Assembly (NCBI RefSeq): GCF_014197535.1
Contig: NZ_JACIFV010000002.1
Span: 248,001 to 312,000, forward strand
Length of the DNA stretch: 64,000 bases
Source of the DNA: Rhizobium aethiopicum
Lineage (GTDB): Bacteria; Pseudomonadota; Alphaproteobacteria; Rhizobiales; Rhizobiaceae
Direction: 5' to 3'
Positions 36,874 to 44,616 of the stretch are shown here, piece by piece. The translations under genes were made by a program, and so were the position numbers. The notes under the pieces were generated by a model. That model ran no database searches, was not told where the DNA came from, and saw only the letters and a list, made by a program, of their open reading frames with translations. Each line of letters opens with the position of its first letter. Positions within the stretch are counted from its first letter, which is position 1.

Positions 36874-37863
36874 TTAAAATCCGAAATCTATGTCCATTCG
36901 TCCGAAACTTGTGCGACGCACAATTCCCGGGGAGACATTGGTGACGCGCTTGAAGGCCCGCGCGAACGACGCCTCGGACTCGTAGCCCAGCCGGGAAGCA
37001 ACCTCGGCAACCGACATGCCGCCTTGGGCCAACAAATCGCGGGCAAGCTGCATACGCAGACGGGCGAGATAATGTGCCGCGCCTTCTCCCAAGATAGCGC
37101 TGAAGCGCTCGGCGAAGATCGAGCGCGACTGGCCTGCCACACCAGCGAGGCTTTCGAGAGTCCAGTTATGGCCCGGATCCCGGTGCATGGCCGCCAACAC
37201 ACGACCGATATGGGGATCGCGGATGGCGGCGAGCCAGCCGGTGGTCGAGCCTCCGCTGCAGTTGACCCAGCAGCGGATAAGCCGCGCAGCGAGCAAGTCC
37301 GCCATACGCGATAAGACCGTCGCGCTTCCCATCTGGGGCTGTGTCGCCTCCGCTGACATAGCGGCAAGCAGGGGGCCTACGATCGGGTCATTACCGGCTA
37401 CATCGCAACCCTTGATGATTGGCGGCATCAGGGCGATCAAGGGGTTAAGCGCATGAGCGCCCAAAGTCATGGAGCCGCAGAAAAGGGTGCTGGTGGCGCC
37501 CGTTCCTTCTCGCAAGACGTCGCAGACGTTGCTGCCCAATCTTGTAATCTGACAGCTTTTAAGCGAGTCGCCCTCAACGTCCGGCGCACTGGCCAATCGA
37601 TGTGCGATGCCTTGCGGCAGCAGCACCAGATCGCCATCGTTCAACTCCTGCCATCCGTGGGTTTCGGTATGGATCCGGCACGGAGCCTGGCTGACGAAGT
37701 GAAAACGAAGCAGCTGTTGTTGCGGAAAGGCTATGCTCCATGGATGCCTGAGCTCGCAGCGGCCATAGTTGACTCCGCTCAAGCGAAAGTCCTGCAGGAC
37801 TTCACTCAGGGCATCCATTGGGATAGTGGACGGCGATAACGGCCGGGACGAATGGTCAAGCAT
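36874..37863 (-). CDS. AraC-family transcriptional regulator
   Basis: The N-terminal ~190 residues are a cupin-type ligand domain (WQELNDGDLVLLPQGIAHRL). The C-terminal ~100 residues form the double helix-turn-helix of AraC: WTLESLAGVAGQSRSIFAERF and MSVAEVASRLGYESEASFARAF. It belongs to the cupin_6 group often adjacent to exporters or oxidoreductases. It lies just upstream of the MFS gene on the same strand, the best guess for its target. Confidence 0.85.
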   Translation of the reverse strand: MLDHSSRPLSPSTIPMDALSEVLQDFRLSGVNYGRCELRHPWSIAFPQQQLLRFHFVSQAPCRIHTETHGWQELNDGDLVLLPQGIAHRLASAPDVEGDSLKSCQITRLGSNVCDVLREGTGATSTLFCGSMTLGAHALNPLIALMPPIIKGCDVAGNDPIVGPLLAAMSAEATQPQMGSATVLSRMADLLAARLIRCWVNCSGGSTTGWLAAIRDPHIGRVLAAMHRDPGHNWTLESLAGVAGQSRSIFAERFSAILGEGAAHYLARLRMQLARDLLAQGGMSVAEVASRLGYESEASFARAFKRVTNVSPGIVRRTSFGRMDIDFGF

Positions 37864-37941
37864 GGAGCCAATTTAGGTCGCAAGCGTCCGGCATTCAAGC
37901 GGCTGGCTTCGTGACCCAGTCCGGGTACTATAGCGGTCTGT

Positions 37942-38850
37942 TCAACCAGCCAGCGGCCGTATCTCTCGAATAAGGTCGATGAGCAGGCGCAACGCGGTTG
38001 GGACCTGTCGGCGGCTGGAATAGTATGCGTGAAACCCGCTGCCCATCGAAGCCCAATCGCTGAGCACGACCGTCAGCGCGCCCGTCTCGATGTGCGGGCG
38101 AAGGACCGGTTCCGCGCCATAAATGATGCCGACCCCACTCAGCCCCAAGCCTATCGAGGCATGACTTGCATCGACGGTCAGAGGTCCGAGTGTAGCGATC
38201 GCAACCGTGTTTTCGCCCTGCTCGAACTCCCATTGGTAGATCTGATCGTTTCCCAATCGGATTCGAACACAACGGTGATCCAGCAGATCATACGGCGTAA
38301 GGGGCGTTCCATAGCGTTCGAGATAGTGGGGTGACGCGGCTGCCAGCCAGCGAATGTCTGGCGAAAGACGCTGGGCGATCATGTCCTCAGGCACCGTGCC
38401 GCCGTAACGGATGCCAGCATCGAAGCCGCCATCTATCACATCGACCAGGCGGTTGCTGACGCTGATGTCAACCTCGACCTCAGGATAACGTTCGACGAAA
38501 GCCGGCATCACCGGGTCGAGCACCAACGGCACCGCGTCTTCGAGGACATTAATTCTCACCCGGCCGGCCGGCGAATCGCGGAATCTGTTCAGGTTTTCCG
38601 CTGCTTCGCTCACGACCGCCAGCGGTCCTTCGATCGAGGCTTTGAGTTGTTCGCCGGCCGCCGTCAGGGTGACGCTACGCGTGGTCCTGTTCAACAATCG
38701 GACGCCGCGTCGTGCTTCGAGCGCAGTGATGGCGTGGCTCAAGGCGGAAGTCGTGACACGCATTTCCAGCGCGGCGCGCCGAAAGCTACGATGTCTGGCG
38801 ATTGCCAGGAAATAGAGAAAGTCCGCTAGATCGGTCCGGTTCAGCTGCAT
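37942..38850 (-). CDS. LysR-family regulator divergent from an aldo-keto reductase gene
   Basis: A 302-residue LysR regulator. The helix-turn-helix is at residues 5-65 (DLADFLYFLAIARHRSF, ALEMRVTTSALSHAITALE), followed by a substrate-binding domain of the CrgA/AaeR-like group (AGRVRINVLEDAVPLVLDPV, GFDAGIRYGG). The ATG of MQLNRTDL lies within a slightly longer open frame. It faces the aldo-keto reductase/SDR pair across a 175-base gap and probably controls it. Confidence 0.85.
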   Translation of the reverse strand: MQLNRTDLADFLYFLAIARHRSFRRAALEMRVTTSALSHAITALEARRGVRLLNRTTRSVTLTAAGEQLKASIEGPLAVVSEAAENLNRFRDSPAGRVRINVLEDAVPLVLDPVMPAFVERYPEVEVDISVSNRLVDVIDGGFDAGIRYGGTVPEDMIAQRLSPDIRWLAAASPHYLERYGTPLTPYDLLDHRCVRIRLGNDQIYQWEFEQGENTVAIATLGPLTVDASHASIGLGLSGVGIIYGAEPVLRPHIETGALTVVLSDWASMGSGFHAYYSSRRQVPTALRLLIDLIREIRPLAG

Positions 38851-39025
38851 GGCCCTGACTATCACATTGTTGAGCAACTTTCATCAGTTCATTGCATGCG
38901 CGGGCGCTAATCCTGATCGAACCGACACGCTAAATCTACTGCGTCTCGTTCGCTCCACAGGCGACCGATCGGATACGCTCGTGAAGGAGCCTGGTCCCAA
39001 ATCCCGAGATGAAAAGGTGAGCACT

Positions 39026-39916
39026 ATGATACTGGAAGAGACGTTTACGCTTGCCAACGGCGTGGCAATCCCGAAGCTGGGTCTCGGCACCTGGCGAATT
39101 CCTGATGCCGAAACCGTGCGCGTCGTGCGCGACGCTATCGAGCTCGGCTACCGCCATATCGATACCGCTCAAGCTTATGGGAACGAGCACGGTGTTGGTG
39201 AGGGTCTGCGCAAAAGCGGCGCTTCTCGCGACCAAATCTTCGTAACCACGAAACTCGCCGCTGAGTGCAAGCGCTACAGCAATGCCAAGGAGCGTATCGA
39301 CGGGTCGCTTCGGGAGCTCGGACTGGAGCACATCGATCTGATGCTGATCCACAGCCCGCAGCCGTGGGCGGAATTCCGGGAGGGCGAGCATTTCTTCGAA
39401 GGCAATCTCGAGGCATGGCGCGCGCTCGAAGAGGCTTATCGTGAGGGCAAGCTCCGCGCGATTGGAGTCTCCAATTTCGAGCAGGCGGATTTGGACAATC
39501 TGCTCGACCACGGTGCCGTCGCGCCGATGGTCAACCAGGTCCTCGCCCATGCCGGCAACACGCCGTTCGATCTGATCGAATATTCGCAGTCCAAGGGCAT
39601 GCTGGTCGAAGCGTACTCGCCGGTGGCCCACGGCGCGATGCTCAACAATTCCGACCTGGGTGCGCTGGCTGGGAAATATGGCGTCAGTATTGCGCAGCTC
39701 TGCATCCGCTACTGCCTGCAGCTTGGTCTGCTTCCCCTGCCGAAAACGGTCACCGCCGCACACATGCGCGACAATGCTGCGGTCGATTTCGTGATTTCCG
39801 ACGGGGATATGAAGACGCTGAAGGGCACCGAGAACAGCACCGATTATGGCGAAGCCAATGCCTTTCCGGTGTTCGGCAAGAAGCGGCAGGTCGCCGACGC
39901 CAATAGGGAGGGCTGA
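39026..39916 (+). CDS. aldo-keto reductase
   Basis: NADPH-dependent AKR, 296 aa. The catalytic tetrad is visible: Asp and Tyr in YRHIDTAQAYGNE, Lys in FVTTKLAAE, and His in LMLIHSPQPW. Strand 5 reads RAIGVSNFEQADL. The closest type is the 2,5-diketo-D-gluconate reductase/YvgN group. AAGGTGAG before the ATG at 39026 favours this start over an open frame that begins at 38849. The SDR gene follows after four bases, so the pair probably handles one carbonyl compound; which is unknown. Confidence 0.87.
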   Translation: MILEETFTLANGVAIPKLGLGTWRIPDAETVRVVRDAIELGYRHIDTAQAYGNEHGVGEGLRKSGASRDQIFVTTKLAAECKRYSNAKERIDGSLRELGLEHIDLMLIHSPQPWAEFREGEHFFEGNLEAWRALEEAYREGKLRAIGVSNFEQADLDNLLDHGAVAPMVNQVLAHAGNTPFDLIEYSQSKGMLVEAYSPVAHGAMLNNSDLGALAGKYGVSIAQLCIRYCLQLGLLPLPKTVTAAHMRDNAAVDFVISDGDMKTLKGTENSTDYGEANAFPVFGKKRQVADANREG

Positions 39917-39920
39917 AACG

Positions 39921-40688
39921 ATGAATCCGGTCTACGACTTCAAAGGTCAGGTGGCGCTCGTGACGGGTGCGGCCAAGGGCATGGGGCTCGCCGCTGCACG
40001 CGCCTTTGCCGAGAATGGCGCATCGGTGGTGCTGGCCGATCTCGACGGCGACCTCGCCGATCGCGAAGCGCGGCGAATCGTGATTGAGGGCGGCATCGCG
40101 ATCGGCATGGCTTGCGATGTCGCCGATGAGACGCAGGTCGCAGCGACGGTCGACCGCGCGGTCGACGAATACGGCCGCCTCGATATGGCCTTCAATAACG
40201 CCGGCATCCAAGTGCCGCCGTCGGACGCTGCCGACGAGCCGCTTGACAGCTTCGAGCGGGTCACTGCGGTCAATCAACGGGGGGTGTGGGCATGCATGAA
40301 GCACGAACTGCGCGTCATGCGCGGGCAAGGCTCCGGCGCGATCGTCAACTGCTCTTCGCTCGGCGGCCTGGTCGGCCTGCCCGGACGCGCCGCCTATCAC
40401 GGGACCAAGCATGCGGTGATCGGAATGACCCGAAGTGCCGGCGTCGAATACGCGCCACGCGGCATCCGCATCAACGCAGTCTGCCCTGGCGTTATCGATA
40501 CACCGATGGTGCAGGAGATGCTGGACGGGCAGTCCGATGCGATGGATGAAATCATGAAACAGCAGCCGATCGGCCGGCTCGGACGTGCCGAAGAGGTCGC
40601 CGCTGCTGTGCTCTGGCTATGCAGCCCGGCGGCGTGCTTCATCATCGGCGTCGCGCTGCCCGTCGACGGCGGCTTTACAGCGCATTGA
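39921..40688 (+). CDS. short-chain dehydrogenase/reductase
   Basis: Classical SDR, 255 aa. Cofactor motif TGAAKGMGLA, NNAG at NNAGIQVPP, the catalytic Ser in IVNCSSLGGLVG, and YHGTK (Y-x3-K) are all present, ending PVDGGFTAH. GGGAGG lies before the ATG. It is co-transcribed with the aldo-keto reductase directly upstream, and a small stem followed by TTTTCTCCTTT after the stop could end the transcript. Confidence 0.87.
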   Translation: MNPVYDFKGQVALVTGAAKGMGLAAARAFAENGASVVLADLDGDLADREARRIVIEGGIAIGMACDVADETQVAATVDRAVDEYGRLDMAFNNAGIQVPPSDAADEPLDSFERVTAVNQRGVWACMKHELRVMRGQGSGAIVNCSSLGGLVGLPGRAAYHGTKHAVIGMTRSAGVEYAPRGIRINAVCPGVIDTPMVQEMLDGQSDAMDEIMKQQPIGRLGRAEEVAAAVLWLCSPAACFIIGVALPVDGGFTAH

Positions 40689-40725
40689 TTCACTGCCGTT
40701 GCGGTATTGCAATCACCACAATGAG

Positions 40726-40800
40726 AAAAAGGCCGGACATCCCACCAGATGTTCCGGCCTCCCAATATTCAAGACCGAAGATTCGGCCTTTTCTCCTTTA
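40726..40800. terminator. convergent terminators between SDR and RNA-helicase genes
   Basis: On the minus strand, GGCCGGAACAT/ATGTCCGGCC stem (40731-40759) is followed by a five-T run, ending the helicase transcript. On the plus strand, CCGAA/TTCGG (40775-40786) followed by CCTTTTCTCCTTT may end the AKR-SDR transcript. Confidence 0.65.
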
Positions 40801-40813
40801 AATCAATCGGCGC

Positions 40814-42487
40814 TCAGGCGCGTTCGCGGCGCTGGCCGCCGCCATTGCGCGAGCCCGAGCCGCCGCGGCGGTTGCCGCCGTTGCCGTCGCGGCGCTGTTC
40901 GCCGCCCTGAGCCTGATGCGGTCCGCGGTCTTCGCCGTGCTTGCGGGCCGGGCGGCCGTGAGCGTGGCGGCCGTTGCCGCGGTGATGGCCGCTCGGTTCG
41001 CCATTGGCATGATGGCCATTGGGGCCGTTATGCGCAGGGCGCTGCGGCTTTGCCGGGCGGAAATCGGAGGTCGATGCCAGATCGTTGTCGGGGCCGAAAT
41101 CCGGGGCCGCTTCGCCGCGGCGCTGACCGCGGAAGTCCTCGTTGCGGCTTGGGCGCTCGGGACGCGGACGGCGCTCACGGCGTTCCTCGCCGCCGGCGCG
41201 GATTTCGCTACCTTCGCCGTCGCGGCGCGGGCGGCGTTCCTGGCGGCTGCCGCGATGTTCCGAACGGTTGGCATCGCCACGGCCTTGGCCGCCGCCGCGA
41301 TTGCGGTTGTTGCCATTGCCGTTGCCGCGGCGCGGGCCGCCGGCGCTGATATGTGCCGGCGGTTCGCCGCTTGCGACCGTGATGTCGATGCCCATCAGGC
41401 GCTCGATATCGCGCAGCAGCTTGGCTTCGTCGGGAGCGCAGAAGGCGATGGCGATGCCGTCGCGGCCGGCGCGCGCCGTGCGGCCGATGCGATGGACATA
41501 GGCGTCCGGCACCTCGGGCAGGTCGTAGTTGTAGACGTGGCTGACGGCCGGGATGTCGATGCCGCGGGCGGCGACGTCGGTGGCGATCAGCGTCTTGATG
41601 CTGCCGTCGCGGAAGGCCTTCAGCGCCCGCTCGCGCTGACCCTGGCTCTTGTTGCCGTGGATCGAGGCGACGGAATAGCCGATATTATCGAGGTGCTTCA
41701 TCAGCTTCTCCGCACCATGCTTGGTGCGCAGGAAGACGATGGCGCGGCCATCCGGGTTTTCGGTCAGCGACTTGCGGAGCAGCTCGGTCTTGTCGTTCTT
41801 GCCCCCGACGAAATGAACATACTGCTCGACCTTGTCGGCAGCCTTGCCGGGAGGTGTGACTTCGACCTTGACGGGATCGACCAGATATTCGCCGGCGAGA
41901 TCGGCGATCGCCTTCGGCATGGTGGCCGAAAACAGCATGGTCTGGCGCTTCTTCGGAACGAGCTTGGCGATCTTGCGCAGGTCGTGCACGAAGCCGAGGT
42001 CGAGCATCTGATCGGCTTCGTCGAGCACGAGATAACGCACCGTCGTCAGCGTGATGGCGCGGCGGTTGACGAGGTCGAGCAGGCGGCCGGGCGTGGCGAC
42101 CAGGATGTCGGTGCCCTTTTCGAGCTGCAGCTGCTGCTTATTGATCGACACACCGCCGACGACGACGTTGATGCGCAGCGGCGACTTGCGGATGAACTTC
42201 TTGAGGTTCTCGGCGATCTGGTTCACCAGCTCGCGAGTCGGCGCCAGGATCAGCGTCCGCGTCGTGCGGTTGTCGGGGCGGCGCTCGTCGGCGAGCAGCT
42301 TTTCGATGAGCGGCAGGCCGAAGGCGGCGGTCTTGCCGGTGCCGGTCTGGGCAAGGCCGATCAGATCGCGGCCTGATATGAGGAGAGGAATGGACTGTTC
42401 CTGGATCGGCGTCGGCGTTTCGATACCGAGCTGGAACAAGGTGGCGACGATCGGCTTGGAGACACCAAGCGATTCAAAATTAGTCAA
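40814..42487 (-). CDS. rhlE: DEAD-box RNA helicase, RhlE type
   Basis: ATP-dependent RNA helicase. Motifs in order: Q-motif region (LGIETPTPIQEQSIPLLI), I AQTGTGKT, Ia PTRELVNQ, II VLDEADQML, III SAT (LFSATMP), IV IVFLRTKHGAE, V ATDVAARGIDIP, VI HRIGRTARAG. The last ~190 residues are a basic, Arg/Gly-rich disordered tail (NRGGGQGRGDANRSEHRG). I propose TTG of (M)TNFESLGV at 42487, with GAAAGG seven bases upstream; in-frame ATGs at 42535 and 42550 are alternatives. The ~295-base upstream gap could be a long leader, as in cold-induced helicases. Confidence 0.88.
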   Translation of the reverse strand: MTNFESLGVSKPIVATLFQLGIETPTPIQEQSIPLLISGRDLIGLAQTGTGKTAAFGLPLIEKLLADERRPDNRTTRTLILAPTRELVNQIAENLKKFIRKSPLRINVVVGGVSINKQQLQLEKGTDILVATPGRLLDLVNRRAITLTTVRYLVLDEADQMLDLGFVHDLRKIAKLVPKKRQTMLFSATMPKAIADLAGEYLVDPVKVEVTPPGKAADKVEQYVHFVGGKNDKTELLRKSLTENPDGRAIVFLRTKHGAEKLMKHLDNIGYSVASIHGNKSQGQRERALKAFRDGSIKTLIATDVAARGIDIPAVSHVYNYDLPEVPDAYVHRIGRTARAGRDGIAIAFCAPDEAKLLRDIERLMGIDITVASGEPPAHISAGGPRRGNGNGNNRNRGGGQGRGDANRSEHRGSRQERRPRRDGEGSEIRAGGEERRERRPRPERPSRNEDFRGQRRGEAAPDFGPDNDLASTSDFRPAKPQRPAHNGPNGHHANGEPSGHHRGNGRHAHGRPARKHGEDRGPHQAQGGEQRRDGNGGNRRGGSGSRNGGGQRRERA

Positions 42488-42782
42488 GGTATAACCTTTC
42501 GGGGCGCCACAACGACTAGCGCCGGAACGCACCATGCGATCCGGTTTCATTCTGGCGTCAAGAACCCCGCGTGAAGTGGGAACTTGCAAGTTGGAAAAAG
42601 CTTTCCAGCGCTTCTGGCCGCTCATCGGGAGTGCGGCGCTCTATCGAAATGCGCTTTTGTCCCTTCTTCCTGCGTTTCGTATTTTCTAGCAGGGGCACGC
42701 TCACGCGGCGGCCGGAAGGGTGAAAGCTGAGCCGCATTTGGGCTAGTTCGCGTGGAATGTCAAGTGCGATGCACAAAAAGCC

Positions 42783-43898
42783 TTAACCAGCATCCATTGA
42801 CGGCATTCTGAGGACGAAGCTTTCCGATGCACTTTCCGCGCCGTTGACGAGGATGGCGATGCGGTGTTCGCCGGGATAATAGCGCCGGGTCGTGATCGGC
42901 CGCATGGCGTGGCGGCGCTCGATGGCCTGGCTCTGCCCGGGAGCCAGCGTGATCGTCTTACATTTGAAGACCTTGGGCGAGAGCGAGCCGTCGGCCTTCA
43001 CATGGTGGATGGCGTAATCGATCATCAGCGCGTGCTCAACCTCGCCGGCATTGGTCAGGCGGATTTCGAAATCCAGCCCTTCGCCGAACATCACCTCGCC
43101 GTTCAGAAGGCGCAGCTCGCATCTAAGTGCCGCCGCGGCGTCGAAACCGAAATTGGCGAGTGCCTTCGCATGGCCTTTCTTCAGGAGCGTGCGAGAGGCG
43201 TGCTTCAGCAGCCGGCGACGCTCGGAAGAGGCGCCGTCGATATGACCGGCTATGAAGGCGGCGACCATATCCGGATGATCCTTAGCGATATCGTTGAGGC
43301 TGTTGGCGACGGAGCGGCGCACATAATCCTCCGGATCGTCCATCAGCGCGGTCAGGATGGGCAGGATCGGCGCGGGATCCTTGACGAGCTGCGGCAGGCG
43401 CATGGCCCAGGGCAGGCGCGGCCGCGTTCCCTCGCTCGCCAGCCGACGCACATGCTGGTCTGGATCATTGACCCAGCCGGAAATGACCGCGAGCGCGCGT
43501 GGCTGGTCGCGATGCATGAAGGGACGAATACCGAATTCGGCGGTGAAATGCGGCGTCAGCGCCTTGAGGAGATCAAGACCGAGATCGAAATGATCAAGGC
43601 CGCGTGCGGCGATGAACTGGTTGACCGGCAGCAGCATCCAACCGGACAGTCCAGGGCTGCCTGATGCAGGCAGGCTCGCCTTCAGGATGGCGGCCGCTTC
43701 GGGGAAATCGCCTGGAAGGGTGGCGAACAGCGCGTCGCGGATCAGCGCCGAGCGCTCCATCAGCTCCAGCGTCGCGAGGCCATCGGTCGCGAGCGCCACG
43801 AAATGGTTCCGGTCGAATGAAGGCGCATTGGCGGCGATGCAATCGGCCATATCGCCGGCCAGCGCCTCGTGCAGCAGGTTCTTGAGCGGTTCCGGCAT
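42783..43898 (-). CDS. DNA alkylation repair (AlkD/HEAT-like) protein
   Basis: A 371-residue HEAT-repeat protein. Residues ~120-245 resemble the AlkD glycosylase fold (AVISGWVNDPDQHVRRLASEG, PRLPWAMRLPQL, MDDPEDYVRRSVANSLNDIAKDHPD). The C-terminal ~120 residues form a beta-rich domain (FEIRLTNAGEVEHALMIDY, RHAMRPITTRRYYPGEHRI). Predicted role is base-excision repair of alkylated DNA; I cannot confirm the catalytic Asp and Trp by eye. GGAGGAG precedes the ATG. Confidence 0.75.
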   Translation of the reverse strand: MPEPLKNLLHEALAGDMADCIAANAPSFDRNHFVALATDGLATLELMERSALIRDALFATLPGDFPEAAAILKASLPASGSPGLSGWMLLPVNQFIAARGLDHFDLGLDLLKALTPHFTAEFGIRPFMHRDQPRALAVISGWVNDPDQHVRRLASEGTRPRLPWAMRLPQLVKDPAPILPILTALMDDPEDYVRRSVANSLNDIAKDHPDMVAAFIAGHIDGASSERRRLLKHASRTLLKKGHAKALANFGFDAAAALRCELRLLNGEVMFGEGLDFEIRLTNAGEVEHALMIDYAIHHVKADGSLSPKVFKCKTITLAPGQSQAIERRHAMRPITTRRYYPGEHRIAILVNGAESASESFVLRMPSMDAG

Positions 43899-43969
43899 TT
43901 CTCCTCCCTGAGTGGAGGAGGATTGGACCGGCGCCGCCGGGAGGTCAAGCGGCGCCGGATGCGGTCTTG

Positions 43970-44278
43970 CTATTCAGGGCAGACTTTGACGCGGTAGGGC
44001 TCGCCCCAGCGGTCGTAACGCCATTCGAGATGGCAATAGTGCGGCCGGTAATAGGTCCGGTAGACGGGGTAGGGGCGATAGACAGGGTAGGCCGGATAGA
44101 CCGGGTAGGCGGGGCGGGCGGCCTCCGACAGCAGGGCGCCGCCGACGACGCCCGCCGCAAGGCCGCCCCAGAAGGCATCGCGCGGACGGGCATCGGCGGT
44201 GGTGGCAGTGGCGAGCGAGGCGCCGGCAAAGGTCAGCGCGATCAGGCCCGTCGCCATGGTCTTATGAAGAACGGACAT
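43970..44278 (-). CDS. small exported Tyr/Pro-repeat protein
   Basis: A 102-residue secreted protein. The signal peptide is about 1-30 (TGLIALTFAGASLATATTADA), then a glycine-rich helix (FWGGLAAGVVGGALLS), a YPVY-type repeat (PAYPVYPAYPVYRPYPVYR), and a C-terminal block with two cysteines (CHLEWRYDRWGEPYRVKVC) that may pair. This is a common rhizobial periplasmic or surface type of unknown function. Confidence 0.75.
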   Translation of the reverse strand: MSVLHKTMATGLIALTFAGASLATATTADARPRDAFWGGLAAGVVGGALLSEAARPAYPVYPAYPVYRPYPVYRTYYRPHYCHLEWRYDRWGEPYRVKVCPE

Positions 44279-44616
44279 GGTATTTTCCTTGATTTAGACT
44301 GGCTTCTATAAAGCCATGGCCAGACTCCGCCCGGATCGCGGCGGAGCGATGGCCGCACAAGGGCGGCAGGCATTAAATTTTGGTCATGATTTCAACGGAT
44401 CACAAGGCAGCAAGGCACTGATCGCGCGTTGTGGGGCCGCCGCCGATGGCGACATCTAGCCTCCTGCGAGACCGCATTGCCAAACGAAGATATTTCAGCT
44501 CATCAATCTGGCTTGCAAATTTCGTCTGCTGAAATTTATGGTTAAAACCTTGTTAAAAGCCTTGGCGTTATAGTCTTTCTCGTTGATATTCCATTCATTG
44601 CGGGAGCGACGATTTC
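44279..44616. other. intergenic region upstream of the hybrid kinase
   Basis: 338 bases between the divergent small exported protein and the hybrid kinase. It contains a CtrA-type site at 44542-44556. No gene is seen. Confidence 0.5.
44542..44556. promoter_or_regulatory. CtrA-type binding site
   Basis: TTAA-AACCTTG-TTAA matches the full alphaproteobacterial CtrA consensus TTAA-N7-TTAA, 60 bases upstream of the kinase start codon. It suggests cell-cycle control of the kinase gene. Confidence 0.6.

Noticed and set aside
40916..42376. A 486-codon frame antisense to the RNA helicase
   Set aside because: The opposite strand carries all helicase motifs, and the antisense translation has no family resemblance.
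42558..42776. A basic 72-codon frame upstream of the helicase
   Set aside because: The basic translation hinted at a ribosomal-protein-like peptide, but it has no family blocks and lies in the likely helicase leader.
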